A stretch of DNA of 57,805 bases from Alkaliphilus peptidifermentans DSM 18978 (lineage in GTDB: Bacteria; Bacillota; Clostridia; Peptostreptococcales; Natronincolaceae). The notes beneath the pieces were generated by a model. It worked only from the letters and a program-made list of their open reading frames with translations. It made no database searches and was not told where the DNA came from. Where the stretch lies: positions 1-57,805 of the forward strand of contig NZ_FMUS01000030.1 in assembly GCF_900101495.1 (NCBI RefSeq). The letters are read 5' to 3'. The number at the start of each line of letters is the position of its first letter. Within the stretch, counting starts at the first letter, position 1. Shown one piece after another: positions 7,666 through 16,964 of the stretch. Made by a program: the position numbers and the translations under genes.

Positions 7666-8878
7666 GTTTTTTACCAAAAATGTTATGGCTAAAGTACTCT
7701 CAATCTTGTTTGCCTTAGTTATGTGGATTTATGTAATGAGTGAAATTAATCCAGAAATCACCACCAGCTATACTAATATATCTGTTCAGCTTGTGGGAAT
7801 TGAAGATATAAGACAGCAGGGTCTTGTTATTATGGGAGAAGCTACACCAACAGTTAATATTAGAGTAAGGGGAAGAAGGGACGAAATCAGTAAAATTACA
7901 CAGGGAGATTTGCGTCCAGTTGCAGACGTAAGGGGCTACGGTGCTGGTATTAATAGTGTTCCAGTTGAAATAAATACCCAAGCTAATGTAGCATTAGATC
8001 ACTCACCTAAGTTTATCAGAATTGAGCTTGAAGAAATTGTTCGCCAGCAGAAGGAAGTAACATTAGTTGTTGAGGGTAGCCCTAGGACAGGCTATATTTT
8101 TGGAAAGCCAGATTACAAGCCAACATCAGTTTGGATTGAAGGTCCAGAGAGCCGTGTTAGTATGGTTAATCAAATTGTGACAAAGCTTGACGCTGATGAT
8201 GCATTCCAAGACATTACGGCTAGTCTTCCTTTAAAAGCCCTTAATAGTAGAGGGGTTGAAGTAATAGATGTTAATATTCAAACTCCTTATATTGATACAT
8301 TCTTGCAAATAGACCGGTTAAGAACAATTAAGATAGAACCCAATGTAGAAGCAACAGTAGCTGATGGATATCAGATTACTGGAATTGAAGTTTTTCCTGA
8401 GCATATTGCCATACGAGGAGAAGAAAATATCGTAAATTCAATAGTAATACTTGAAACAGAAATATTACAGTTGGATAACTTAACGGAATCCATTGAAATA
8501 AATCTGCCAATTATAATACCTGAAGGGGCTTCACCGTTGGATGAATCAGAAGTAACTGTAAATATTACAGTTGAAAATGTAATAGAAGAAACCTATACAA
8601 TACCTACTGATAATATTACCTTCAACAACTTAACTAATGGATTAAAGGTTGACCGGGAAAGTATTCCAGCAACCTTCGAAGTTAAGGTGACTGCAACAGA
8701 AGGAATTATTGAAGTATTAGAGGCAAAAAATTTCAACCTTTTGGTGGACTTAGAAGATTTAGAGGTCGGAACTCATACAGTAGAACCAGAGGTTAGTCTC
8801 CTTAGACCATTTTTAGACAGAATTAGTAGCATGGAACTAGTACCACCTACCTTCTCAATTAAAATAATTGAAGAATAG
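7658..8878 (+). CDS. cdaR: CdaR, YbbR-domain regulator of CdaA
   Basis: 406 residues: one N-terminal membrane anchor (about 11-28, VLSILFALVMWIYVMSE), then an extracytoplasmic part made of YbbR-like beta repeats, recognisable by recurring V-x-V-E-G-x-P and G-Y-x-P/I motifs. CdaR proteins bind CdaA at the membrane and tune its activity. Its start lies inside the end of cdaA, so the two are translationally coupled. Confidence 0.92.
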   Translation: MNKFFTKNVMAKVLSILFALVMWIYVMSEINPEITTSYTNISVQLVGIEDIRQQGLVIMGEATPTVNIRVRGRRDEISKITQGDLRPVADVRGYGAGINSVPVEINTQANVALDHSPKFIRIELEEIVRQQKEVTLVVEGSPRTGYIFGKPDYKPTSVWIEGPESRVSMVNQIVTKLDADDAFQDITASLPLKALNSRGVEVIDVNIQTPYIDTFLQIDRLRTIKIEPNVEATVADGYQITGIEVFPEHIAIRGEENIVNSIVILETEILQLDNLTESIEINLPIIIPEGASPLDESEVTVNITVENVIEETYTIPTDNITFNNLTNGLKVDRESIPATFEVKVTATEGIIEVLEAKNFNLLVDLEDLEVGTHTVEPEVSLLRPFLDRISSMELVPPTFSIKIIEE

Positions 8879-8935
8879 AATGTTAATTCAACACTATATA
8901 AGAGCAGTAACAACTAAATAAATAGAGGTGAAAGT

Positions 8936-10663
8936 GTGAAAAAGGAACTGGATGTGATATTAAGCAGTACTCATGATGCTATGATAGCTGTTGATATTGA
9001 AGAAAAAATAACTCTTTTCAACCGTGCTGCAGAAAGAATCACAGGTTTAAGAAAAGCAGATGTTTTAGGACAGCCTGTTAAAGAGTATATTACAAGCACA
9101 AGACTTCCATTTATTTTAAAAACTGGTGAATCGGAGCTAAATCAAAAGCAAACTATAAACAATACAGAAATTATTACTAGTAGAATGCCAGTCAAGGATG
9201 AACAAGGAAATGTAATAGGTGCTGTAGCAGTATTTAGAGACATTAGCGAAATAATTGATCTAACCCATGAAATATATAAGCTAAAGGAATTTCAAAGTCT
9301 ATTGGAGGCAATATTTAACTCCACCCAGGATGCTATAACTGTATGTGATGAAAAGGGTATACATGTTCTTATAAACCCTGCCTACACAAGATTAACAGGC
9401 TTAGATCAAAACAGAATTATTGGAAAAGATGCTGCAGCAGATATATATGAGGGAAATAGTATACACATGCAGGTGTTAAAGACTAAAAAACCTGTAAAAA
9501 GTGCTAGGCTTAAGGTGGGTCCCCATGGCCGAGAAGTAGTCGCAGATGCTGCTCCCATCATTGTTGATGGAGAGTTAAAGGGAAGTGTTGGAGTTCTCCA
9601 CGATTTGACTGAGATTAAAAAGTTAAATAGAGAATTAATGCAGGCAAAGCAGATTATTAGAAAGCTAGAAGCACGATATACCTTTGAAGATATCATTGCT
9701 ATGGATGAAGGTATGACATCAGCTTTGGAAAAAGCAAAGCAAGCAGCGGTTACACCTGCCACTGTCCTTCTAAGGGGAGAAAGTGGTACTGGAAAAGAAC
9801 TATTTGCCCATGCTATCCACAATCTATCCAATAGAAAGTATAGCCAATTTGTTAGAGTAAATTGTGCAGCCATAAGTGAAAGCTTATTGGAAAGTGAACT
9901 TTTTGGATATGAAGAGGGAGCCTTTACTGGAGCCAGAAAGGGTGGGAAAATTGGATTGTTTGAAGAGGCCCATGGAGGAACAATTTTTCTGGATGAAATT
10001 GGTGAAATCCCAATAAGCACTCAGGCAAAGCTACTACGAGTGTTGCAGGAAAAAGAAATAGTTAGGGTAGGCGGTACAAATCCTATAAATATAGATGTAC
10101 GTGTTATAGCTGCTACAAATATCTACCTAGAAAAGGCAATAGAATTAGGAACATTTAGAGAGGATTTGTATTATCGATTAAATGTTATCCCGATTTTAAT
10201 TCCTCCCCTACGAAGAAGGAAAAAAGAAATATACCCTTTAGTTATTCATATAATAGAAAAATACAACCAAGAATATGGAAGGAATGTAGAGGACATTTCT
10301 AATGAAGCCTTAAATAAATTGATGACATATGATTGGCCTGGTAATGTAAGGGAGCTACAAAACTACATTAGTAGAGCAATAGTAAATATGAAATATAATG
10401 AAACTATAATAACTGTCGATCGCTTACCAAAGTTTTTCGATAACGATAAGTTACTATTAAAGGAAACTGAAGAAAAAAGGATAGTAAGCAAGAAAGCAAA
10501 GGGGCTAAAGGAAGCATTGGAGGAATACGAGGAGGAAATAATTAAACAAAGATTAGCGGCCAACAACGGGAATAGAACAGCAACTGCTAAAGATTTGAAT
10601 GTTTCCGTAAGAAATCTATATTATAAAATAGAAAAATTTAAAATAGAAGATGAAGAATCATGA
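8936..10663 (+). CDS. Sigma-54-dependent activator with two PAS domains
   Basis: 575 residues: PAS domain 1 (about 5-105), PAS domain 2 (about 120-230), a sigma-54 AAA+ ATPase and a Fis-type helix-turn-helix at the C-terminus. Walker A is GESGTGKE (281-288), the sigma-54 contact loop GAFTGA is intact (328-333), and Walker B is GGTIFLDEIGE (347-357). The C-terminus shows NNGNRTATAKDLNVSVRNLY. The start is GTG with AGAGGTGAAA upstream. It lies just before a -24/-12 promoter and the branched-chain oxoacid/butyrate-kinase operon, so it very likely activates that operon. This resembles BkdR control of the bkd genes in Bacillus. The PAS ligand is unknown. Confidence 0.92.
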   Translation: MKKELDVILSSTHDAMIAVDIEEKITLFNRAAERITGLRKADVLGQPVKEYITSTRLPFILKTGESELNQKQTINNTEIITSRMPVKDEQGNVIGAVAVFRDISEIIDLTHEIYKLKEFQSLLEAIFNSTQDAITVCDEKGIHVLINPAYTRLTGLDQNRIIGKDAAADIYEGNSIHMQVLKTKKPVKSARLKVGPHGREVVADAAPIIVDGELKGSVGVLHDLTEIKKLNRELMQAKQIIRKLEARYTFEDIIAMDEGMTSALEKAKQAAVTPATVLLRGESGTGKELFAHAIHNLSNRKYSQFVRVNCAAISESLLESELFGYEEGAFTGARKGGKIGLFEEAHGGTIFLDEIGEIPISTQAKLLRVLQEKEIVRVGGTNPINIDVRVIAATNIYLEKAIELGTFREDLYYRLNVIPILIPPLRRRKKEIYPLVIHIIEKYNQEYGRNVEDISNEALNKLMTYDWPGNVRELQNYISRAIVNMKYNETIITVDRLPKFFDNDKLLLKETEEKRIVSKKAKGLKEALEEYEEEIIKQRLAANNGNRTATAKDLNVSVRNLYYKIEKFKIEDEES

Positions 10664-10695
10664 AAAAAATTGCACACTACTGTGCAATTTTTTTC
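10662..10695 (+). terminator. Terminator of the activator gene
   Basis: Perfect hairpin GAAAAAAATTGCACA-CTAC-TGTGCAATTTTTTTC, overlapping the TGA stop and ending in a T run. It separates the regulator transcript from the sigma-54 operon. Confidence 0.9.
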
Positions 10696-10706
10696 ATGCA
10701 AATTAT

Positions 10707-10724
10707 TTCACAACCTATTGTGAA
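10707..10724. promoter_or_regulatory. Candidate upstream activator site for the sigma-54 regulator
   Basis: Inverted repeat TTCACAA-CCTA-TTGTGAA, centred about 60 bp upstream of the -24 element. Enhancer sites of sigma-54 activators are usually dyads of this kind, upstream of the promoter. The activator gene ends about 45 bp before it. The dyad is seen; the binding partner is inferred. Confidence 0.5.
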
Positions 10725-10772
10725 TAATAAGAAAAACACCTAACCCCAAGGCTTTATAAAAAAAAATAAAGT

Positions 10773-10788
10773 TGGCATGGCACTTGCT
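10773..10788 (+). promoter_or_regulatory. Sigma-54 (-24/-12) promoter
   Basis: TGGCAT-N5-TTGCT matches the sigma-54 consensus TGGCAC-N5-TTGCW at all but one position, with correct spacing between the GG and GC doublets. The predicted start is near 10799, giving a leader of about 250 nt before the buk gene at 11052. Together with the adjacent GAFTGA-containing activator gene, this is a strong assignment. Confidence 0.85.
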
Positions 10789-10846
10789 TAATATAATAAT
10801 GGAAATAATACAGTATGAATATTGTAAAAGATACAAAAAATAGTTT

Positions 10847-11013
10847 CTAGTATCTCATCGCAATTAAAACTTGGGTTATTCCCTGAGGAAAATTTTCATA
10901 GAGTAAGGCGGAGGAATGAGGAATACCGTTAACGTATTCCGATTGACGACAACGATGCTATATGGAAATTTAACCAGGGAAAGCCTATGAATTTAATTGC
11001 GATGCGGTACTAG
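10847..11013 (+). ncRNA. Highly structured leader RNA of unknown class
   Basis: About 167 nt in the 5' leader folds into a rod. P1 pairs 10847-10868 with 10992-11013 (22 positions, one mismatch and one G-U, including 12 unbroken pairs ATCGCAATTAAA/TTTAATTGCGAT). P1b: 10873-10877 with 10982-10986. P2: 10879-10885 (TTCCCTG) with 10975-10981. P3: 10891-10900 with 10961-10970. A distal hairpin P4 is GGAATAC/GTATTCC (10920-10940). Competing pairings exist: TTCATAG 10895-10901 with CTATGAA 10985-10991, and GGTTA 10874-10878 with TAACC 10971-10975, which would allow switching. No T-box, cobalamin, c-di-GMP, ydaO, glycine or SAM consensus was recognised. A terminal inverted repeat of an unknown element is the main alternative. 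Confidence 0.6.
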
Positions 11014-11051
11014 TACATAGAAAGTATTTTAAAAAAAGTAGGGGTGATTCA

Positions 11052-12140
11052 ATGAGAAGATATGTCTTAACGATTAATCCAGGCTCAACGTCAACAAAGG
11101 TTGCGTTATTCAATGGCGAGGAAAACGTTTTACAAACTAATCTTAGTCATTCACCACAGGAGCTGGAAAAGTATCAGAAAATCACAGATCAATATGGTTA
11201 TAGAAAGGATATTATCCTTGAGTGGCTAAAGGAAAACAATATTCAACTGAATGAGCTTATAGCAGTTGTTGGAAGAGGTGGGCTATTGAGGCCTATGCCG
11301 GGAGGTACCTATGAAGTAAGTGAGCCAATGATAAAGGACTTAAATATAGGATACCAAGGTGAGCATGCTTCCAACCTAGGCGGTATTATTGCTAAGGCCA
11401 TAGCTGATATTGAAGGAATTGAAGCCTATATTGTAGATCCTGTAGCTGTAGACGAGTTTGAAGATGTGGCAAGAATTTCAGGGATGCCAGAAATTGAAAG
11501 AAGATCCTTGGGACATGCTTTAAATATTAAGGCAGTAGGACATAGGGTGGCAGCAGAGTTTAATAAGAAGTTTGAAGAAGTAAATTTTGTTATTGCCCAT
11601 TTAGGTGGTGGAATTTCAGTTGCCCCAGTTAGAAATGGGAGAATCATTGACTATAACAATGCAAATGAAATGGGACCATTTTCTCCAGAAAGAGTTGGAG
11701 GCCTGCCAGTAGGTGATGTGGCAAAGCTTTGTTTTTCAGGAGAGTATACTGCGACTGAGCTAAAAGCCAAAATGAGGGGAAAAGGTGGACTTACAGCTTA
11801 CCTTGGAACCAATGATGCTAGGGAAGTAGAAAAGATGGTTGATGCTGGTGACAAGAAAGCTACTCAAATATATGATGCAATGGCATATCAAATAGCAAAG
11901 GAAATTGGAGCTATGGCAACTGTTCTTCAGGGCAAAGTAGATGCAGTTGTTTTAACCGGTGGACTGGCCTATTCAAAGAATCTTACAGCCTATATAGAAG
12001 AACGAATTGGATTCATCGCACCATTTAGAGTTCATCCTGGTGAAGATGAAATGAAGGCATTAAATGAAGGGGCTCAAAGGGTTATTAAGGGCTTAGAGAA
12101 GGCTAAAATCTATGAAAATGAGGTGGAGATAAATGATTAG
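11052..12140 (+). CDS. buk: Butyrate kinase (first copy)
   Basis: Converts butyryl- or branched-chain acyl-phosphate plus ADP to the acid plus ATP. The 362-residue protein belongs to the acetokinase family: NPGSTSTK near the N-terminus is the first phosphate-binding motif, GRGGLLRPMPGGTY and [14 protein letters not shown] are butyrate-kinase signatures, and LTGGLAYS lies near the C-terminus. First gene of the sigma-54 operon, with AGGGGTGATTCA before the ATG. It overlaps ptb by 8 nt. A second buk follows ptb. Confidence 0.93.
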   Translation: MRRYVLTINPGSTSTKVALFNGEENVLQTNLSHSPQELEKYQKITDQYGYRKDIILEWLKENNIQLNELIAVVGRGGLLRPMPGGTYEVSEPMIKDLNIGYQGEHASNLGGIIAKAIADIEGIEAYIVDPVAVDEFEDVARISGMPEIERRSLGHALNIKAVGHRVAAEFNKKFEEVNFVIAHLGGGISVAPVRNGRIIDYNNANEMGPFSPERVGGLPVGDVAKLCFSGEYTATELKAKMRGKGGLTAYLGTNDAREVEKMVDAGDKKATQIYDAMAYQIAKEIGAMATVLQGKVDAVVLTGGLAYSKNLTAYIEERIGFIAPFRVHPGEDEMKALNEGAQRVIKGLEKAKIYENEVEIND

Positions 12141-13041
12141 AAGCTTTCAAGATGTAATGAAAATAGCAAAGGAGAGGGGACCAAAGGTTATCTCTGTTGC
12201 ATGCGCTCAAGATATTGAAGTGCTTATGGCGGTGGATGCTGCTAAAAAAGAAGGTATAGCAGATGCCATACTGGTTGGAAACAAAGAAGAAATAGAAGCA
12301 TTAGCTAAGCAGGAAAATATAGATATTGCTAAATTTCAATTAATAGATATAAAGGACCCAGCAGAAGCTTCTTTAAAAGCTGTTGAATTGGTTTCTACCG
12401 GTAAGGCCCATATGGTAATGAAGGGAATGGTAGACACCTCGGTTATACTTAAGGCTGTTTTGAATGCTGAGGTTGGCTTAAGAACAGGAAATGTATTGAG
12501 TCACGTTGCAGTTTTCGATGTCCCTGGCTATGATAGATTATTTATCGTAACAGATGCTGCAATGAATATAGCTCCTGACCTTCCAACGAAAAAGCAAATT
12601 ATTGAGAATGCAGTAGAGGTTGCCTATGCATTAGATATAGAAGTACCAAAGGTAGGAGTTATTTGTGCAAAAGAAAAGGCTAACCCTAAAATGCCAGACA
12701 CAATGGATGCACAAGCCCTAGCTGAAATGAATGAAAAGGGTGAGATAAAAGGATGTATTGTTGGAGGCCCATTTGCCCTGGATAACGCAGTATCGGTGGA
12801 GGCAGCTAAACACAAGGGTATTAATCATCCAGTTGCAGGCTATGCAGATATACTTATGGCGCCAGATATTGAGGCTGGAAATGTTCTTTACAAATCAATG
12901 GTTTATTTTGCAAATGCTAAAAATGCTGGAGTAATTGTAGGAGCTAAGGCACCTGTTGTTTTAACTTCAAGAGCTGATAGTGAAGAAGCTAAGCTATACT
13001 CAATTGCTTTAGGAGTATTATGTGCAGCAAAGATGTTTTAA
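12133..13041 (+). CDS. ptb: Phosphate butyryltransferase
   Basis: Transfers the acyl group from CoA to phosphate, making the substrate for butyrate kinase. 302 residues of the PTA/PTB family, with VMKGMVDTSVILKAVL (about 96-111), RLFIVTDAAMNIAPD and the C-terminal GVIVGAKAPVVLTSRAD. It starts inside the end of buk (GGTGGAGATAAATG), so translation is coupled. With the downstream 2-oxoacid:ferredoxin oxidoreductase it probably handles isobutyryl-, isovaleryl- and 2-methylbutyryl-CoA as well as butyryl-CoA. Confidence 0.93.
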   Translation: MIRSFQDVMKIAKERGPKVISVACAQDIEVLMAVDAAKKEGIADAILVGNKEEIEALAKQENIDIAKFQLIDIKDPAEASLKAVELVSTGKAHMVMKGMVDTSVILKAVLNAEVGLRTGNVLSHVAVFDVPGYDRLFIVTDAAMNIAPDLPTKKQIIENAVEVAYALDIEVPKVGVICAKEKANPKMPDTMDAQALAEMNEKGEIKGCIVGGPFALDNAVSVEAAKHKGINHPVAGYADILMAPDIEAGNVLYKSMVYFANAKNAGVIVGAKAPVVLTSRADSEEAKLYSIALGVLCAAKMF

Positions 13042-13065
13042 TTAAATACAGTGAGGTGAAATAAT

Positions 13066-14142
13066 TTGAGTGATATATATAGAATTTTAACTATTAACCC
13101 AGGTTCAACTTCAACAAAAATTGCAATATTTGACAATGAAAAGCCAGTATTTGAAGAGGTGCTACGTCACTCCTCAGAAGAGATAGGCAAATACAGTAAC
13201 ATTTTTGGACAGTATGAATTTAGAAAAAATGTAATTCTAGAGACTTTAAATGAAAAGGGAATTAACCTAACAAAGCTGGCGGCGGTTGTTGGTCGTGGTG
13301 GTCTATTAAAGCCGATAACAGGTGGAACCTATCAGGTAGATGACAATATGCTTAAGGATCTGAAGGTTGGGGTTTTAGGAGAGCATGCGTCTAACCTGGG
13401 TGGAGTACTTGCCTATGAGATCGCAACACAATTAAATATCCCGTCCTTCATAGTTGACCCAGTTGTAGTAGATGAAATGGATGAGGTTGCTAGAATTTCT
13501 GGTATGCCAGAGATTGAAAGAAAAAGTATACTTCATGCCTTAAACCAAAAGGCTGTAGCCAGAAGGGCAGCTAAAGATTTAGGTAAGAGATATGATGAAA
13601 TTAACCTTATTGTTGCACACCTTGGTGGAGGAATCTCTGTTGGAGCCCATGAAAAAGGTAGAGTAATTGATGTTAACAATGCATTAGATGGAGAGGGACC
13701 TTTTTCTCCAGAAAGAACAGGCGGATTACCAGTAGGAGATTTAGCAAAGCTATGCTTCTCTGGAAAATACACCCATGCAGAAATCAAGAAGAAAATCACC
13801 GGTAAAGGCGGCCTGGTTGCTTACTTGGGAACCAATGATGGTCGAGATGTAGTAAAGATGATGGAAGAGGGAGACAAAAATGCAGAGCTGGTATACAAGG
13901 CAATGGCATATCAGGTGTCAAAGGAAATCGGTAGCTGTGCAGCTGTATTAAAGGGTAAAGTAGATGCAATTTTATTGACTGGCGGAATTGCCTACGACAA
14001 AATCTTTACAGGCTGGATTAAAGACAGTGTGGAATTCATTTCTGAAGTAATGATTTATCCAGGAGAAGATGAAATGATAGCTTTGGCTGAAGGCGGATTA
14101 AGGGTGCTTCGAGGAGAAGAAGAAGCTAAGAGATATGAATAA
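13066..14142 (+). CDS. buk: Butyrate kinase (second copy)
   Basis: A second 358-residue butyrate kinase with the same motifs ([44 protein letters not shown]). It is clearly a paralogue of the first copy, but the two differ along their whole length, so this is not a recent duplication. It starts with TTG at 13066 behind GAGGTGAAAT. The two kinases may prefer straight and branched acyl phosphates, which the sequence cannot decide. Confidence 0.92.
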   Translation: MSDIYRILTINPGSTSTKIAIFDNEKPVFEEVLRHSSEEIGKYSNIFGQYEFRKNVILETLNEKGINLTKLAAVVGRGGLLKPITGGTYQVDDNMLKDLKVGVLGEHASNLGGVLAYEIATQLNIPSFIVDPVVVDEMDEVARISGMPEIERKSILHALNQKAVARRAAKDLGKRYDEINLIVAHLGGGISVGAHEKGRVIDVNNALDGEGPFSPERTGGLPVGDLAKLCFSGKYTHAEIKKKITGKGGLVAYLGTNDGRDVVKMMEEGDKNAELVYKAMAYQVSKEIGSCAAVLKGKVDAILLTGGIAYDKIFTGWIKDSVEFISEVMIYPGEDEMIALAEGGLRVLRGEEEAKRYE

Positions 14143-14152
14143 AGGTGATAAA

Positions 14153-14824
14153 ATGCTTAATGATAATAGAATCCGTGTAATTATAGGTCATTATGGTAGT
14201 GGCAAGACAGAGTTTTCAATAAACTATGCAATTCAACTGGCCAAAGAAGAAAAAAAAGTTGCTCTAGCAGATCTCGACGTAGTAAATCCGTACTTCCGTA
14301 GTAGAGAAAAGCATGGACTATTAGAAGAGCATGGAGTTAAAATAATGTCCAGCTATGTGAAGGGATCAGGCTCTGATTTACCAGCAGTCTCTGCCGATGT
14401 ACTGGGCCCACTACAGGATAAAAGCAGTAATGTTGTTTTGGATGTAGGTGGCGATTCTATGGGTGCCAGAACCCTAGGAAGATACAGAGAGTATTTTGTT
14501 GAGGGAGATTATGATATGTTCTGTATTATCAATGCTAATCGTATTGAGACCCAGACTGTAGAGGGCGTTTTACATCATATTTCTTCAATTGAAGGAGCGT
14601 CAAGGGCTAAAGTTACAGGTCTTATCAACAATACACATCTTCTACGTACTACAACAGTAGATGAAGTACTAAAGGGTCAAAGGCTATGTAAGGAGGTAAG
14701 TGAAGCATTGAATATACCGATAAAATACACTGGCGTAATTGAATCGCTGGTTAATCAGCTTCCACAGGATATAGAAGGAACCATTATGCCTATAAAAATG
14801 ATTATGAGAGAAGCTTGGATGTAA
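14153..14824 (+). CDS. P-loop ATPase of the oxoacid oxidoreductase operon
   Basis: A MinD/CobQ-like ATP-binding protein of about 223 residues with GHYGSGKTE as P-loop near the N-terminus, DLDVVNPYFRSRE as switch-like motif, and VLDVGGD as Walker B. The start at 14153 is favoured because AAAGGTGAT precedes it; an ATG at 14135 overlaps the end of buk and has no own ribosome site. It is inserted between buk and the ferredoxin subunit. Role unknown; it could help iron-sulfur or complex assembly, which is inference from its position only. Confidence 0.75.
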   Translation: MLNDNRIRVIIGHYGSGKTEFSINYAIQLAKEEKKVALADLDVVNPYFRSREKHGLLEEHGVKIMSSYVKGSGSDLPAVSADVLGPLQDKSSNVVLDVGGDSMGARTLGRYREYFVEGDYDMFCIINANRIETQTVEGVLHHISSIEGASRAKVTGLINNTHLLRTTTVDEVLKGQRLCKEVSEALNIPIKYTGVIESLVNQLPQDIEGTIMPIKMIMREAWM

Positions 14825-14896
14825 TTTGCTGGAGGCAATAGCCAATGAAGGCTTTTAATATATTTAATATATAAACACCATAAGGAGGGTTGTAAA

Positions 14897-15130
14897 ATGG
14901 CTAAAAGAAGAGGAAGAGTAATTTTTACAGAGGATCGCTGTAAAGGATGTGAGCTTTGTACAACTGTTTGTCCTGTTGATATTGTTAAAATGAATAAAAG
15001 TCAAATTAACGTTAAGGGGTATCACCCTGCTACGGTTGACGAAATGGAAAAGTGTATTGCATGTGGTAACTGTGCAACTATTTGTCCAGATGTTGTTATT
15101 AGGATTGAAACAATCGAAGATGAAGAATAA
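14897..15130 (+). CDS. vorD: 2-oxoacid:ferredoxin oxidoreductase, ferredoxin-like delta subunit
   Basis: 77 residues with two 4Fe-4S binding motifs, CKGCELCTTVCP and CIACGNCATICP. It carries electrons from the thiamine-diphosphate centre of the complex to free ferredoxin. AAGGAGGG is upstream. It is followed at once by the alpha, beta and gamma subunit genes, the usual four-subunit layout of VOR-type enzymes. Confidence 0.9.
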   Translation: MAKRRGRVIFTEDRCKGCELCTTVCPVDIVKMNKSQINVKGYHPATVDEMEKCIACGNCATICPDVVIRIETIEDEE

Positions 15131-15155
15131 TTATAAATTGTTAGGAGGGATATAG

Positions 15156-16217
15156 ATGGATAAGGTATTAATGAAGGGGAACGAAGCCATAGGTGCTGCT
15201 GCAATAAAAGCAGGATGTAAATATTTTTTCGGATACCCAATTACACCACAAAATGAATTACCTGAATTTATGTCAAGAGAGTTACCAAAGATAGATGGAG
15301 TTTTCGTTCAAGCAGAATCTGAGGTTGCTGCTATTAATATGATTTATGGTGCTGCAGGGACTGGCGCAAGGGTTATGACATCTTCATCATCACCAGGAGT
15401 TGCACTAAAGCAAGAAGGTATATCATATATAGCTGGAGCAGAGCTGCCATGTGTTATCGTAAATATAAGTAGAGGTGGTCCTGGCTTAGGTGGGATTCAA
15501 CCTTCTCAAGCAGATTATTTCCAATCTACAAGAGGTGGAGGTAATGGTGACTATAGACATCTAGTTTATGCACCTGCTTCCCTTCAAGAGGCTGTAGATC
15601 TAACAATAGAGGCCTTTGACGTTGCCGATTACTATCGAAATCCAGTTATTGTTATAGGAGACGGTATGATTGGTCAAATGATGGAGCCTGTTGAGTTTAA
15701 AGAACCCAAGAAGAGAGAATTACCTAACAAAGATTGGGCTACCACTGGCACAAAAGGAGAAAGAAGACCAAATATCATCAACTCCTTGGCCCTGGACCCA
15801 GCAGAGCTAGAAAAGCATAATATAAAATTGGATAAAAAGTATAAAGAAATCGAAAAGAATGAAGTTAGATATGAAATGTATAAAATGGATAAAGCAGAGG
15901 TTGTAATGGTTGCTTATGGTACAACTGCAAGAATAGTAAAAAATGCTATTGATGCATTAAGAGAAGAAGGAATAAATGCAGGGCTGATAAGACCTATTAC
16001 TTTATGGCCATTCCCTAATAAAGCCTTTAATGAAATTCCTGATACAGCTAAAGCACTTCTAAGTGTAGAAATGAGTATGGGACAAATGATAGATGACGTA
16101 AAAATTGCCAATGAAGGAAGACTTCCTGTTCATTTCTATGGAAGAGCTGGTGGAATGATTCCAACACCAGAGGCAATCATGGATAAGGTAAAGGAAATTA
16201 TAGGGGGTGGAAAATAA
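15156..16217 (+). CDS. vorB: 2-oxoisovalerate-type:ferredoxin oxidoreductase, alpha subunit
   Basis: 353 residues. It begins with [28 protein letters not shown] in compressed form, typical of the pyrimidine-binding alpha subunit of 2-oxoacid:ferredoxin oxidoreductases, with [20 protein letters not shown] and SSSPG motifs, and ends with a transketolase-C-like domain ([16 protein letters not shown]). Context with ptb and buk favours branched-chain 2-oxoacids over pyruvate. It overlaps the beta subunit start by one base. Confidence 0.9.
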   Translation: MDKVLMKGNEAIGAAAIKAGCKYFFGYPITPQNELPEFMSRELPKIDGVFVQAESEVAAINMIYGAAGTGARVMTSSSSPGVALKQEGISYIAGAELPCVIVNISRGGPGLGGIQPSQADYFQSTRGGGNGDYRHLVYAPASLQEAVDLTIEAFDVADYYRNPVIVIGDGMIGQMMEPVEFKEPKKRELPNKDWATTGTKGERRPNIINSLALDPAELEKHNIKLDKKYKEIEKNEVRYEMYKMDKAEVVMVAYGTTARIVKNAIDALREEGINAGLIRPITLWPFPNKAFNEIPDTAKALLSVEMSMGQMIDDVKIANEGRLPVHFYGRAGGMIPTPEAIMDKVKEIIGGGK

Positions 16218-16963
16218 TGGCTGTTGTTTTCAAAAAGACAGAAGGCTTAACAGATAAACAATTCCACTATTGTCCAGGATGTACCCATGGTATTATTCAT
16301 AGACTAGTGGGTGAAGTATTAGAAGAACTAGGTGTTTTAGGAGAAACTATTGGAGTTGCCCCTGTAGGATGTTCAGTACTGGCTTATGATTACTTTAACT
16401 GCGACATGCATGAAGCTGCCCATGGTAGAGCTCCAGCAGTTGCAACAGGAATTAAGAGGGTATTACCAGAAAATGTTGTTTTCACATATCAAGGAGACGG
16501 AGACCTTGCTTCAATAGGTACTGCTGAAATTATCCATGCAGCCCACAGAGGTGAAAAAATTACAACTATATTTGTAAACAATGCAATTTATGGTATGACT
16601 GGTGGACAAATGGCACCAACTACTTTAATAGGCCAAAAAGCTACAACTGCTCCCTATGGTAGAGATGCTGCCCAAACAGGAATGCCCTTAAGAATGTCAG
16701 AAATGCTTGCAACTATTGATGGAGCAGTTTTTGTTGAAAGAACAACAGTCCACAATGTAGCTGGTATAAGAAAAACTAAAAAAGCAATCAAAAAAGCCTT
16801 TGAGGTTCAATTGGCTGGATTAGGCTTTGGTATAGTAGAAGTTCTTTCAACATGTCCAACCAACTGGGGTATTACACCGGTTGAATCATTAAAATGGCTA
16901 GAGGAAAACATGATTCCCTACTATCCATTAGGAAACTTCCGAACACCAGAGGAGGGAAAATAA
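16217..16963 (+). CDS. vorA: 2-oxoisovalerate-type:ferredoxin oxidoreductase, beta subunit
   Basis: 248 residues. This subunit binds thiamine diphosphate: [12 protein letters not shown] at the N-terminus and [24 protein letters not shown] followed by [17 protein letters not shown] form the TPP/Mg site (GDGD...NN). It forms the catalytic core with the alpha subunit. The start is coupled to the vorB stop (TAATGG). Confidence 0.92.
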   Translation: MAVVFKKTEGLTDKQFHYCPGCTHGIIHRLVGEVLEELGVLGETIGVAPVGCSVLAYDYFNCDMHEAAHGRAPAVATGIKRVLPENVVFTYQGDGDLASIGTAEIIHAAHRGEKITTIFVNNAIYGMTGGQMAPTTLIGQKATTAPYGRDAAQTGMPLRMSEMLATIDGAVFVERTTVHNVAGIRKTKKAIKKAFEVQLAGLGFGIVEVLSTCPTNWGITPVESLKWLEENMIPYYPLGNFRTPEEGK

Positions 16964-16964
16964 T

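Noticed and set aside
10847-11013. T-box leader or a known riboswitch class
   Set aside because: There is no TGGNACCGCG T-box sequence or specifier arrangement, and none of the cobalamin, c-di-GMP, ydaO, glycine, lysine or SAM core motifs I can recall is present.
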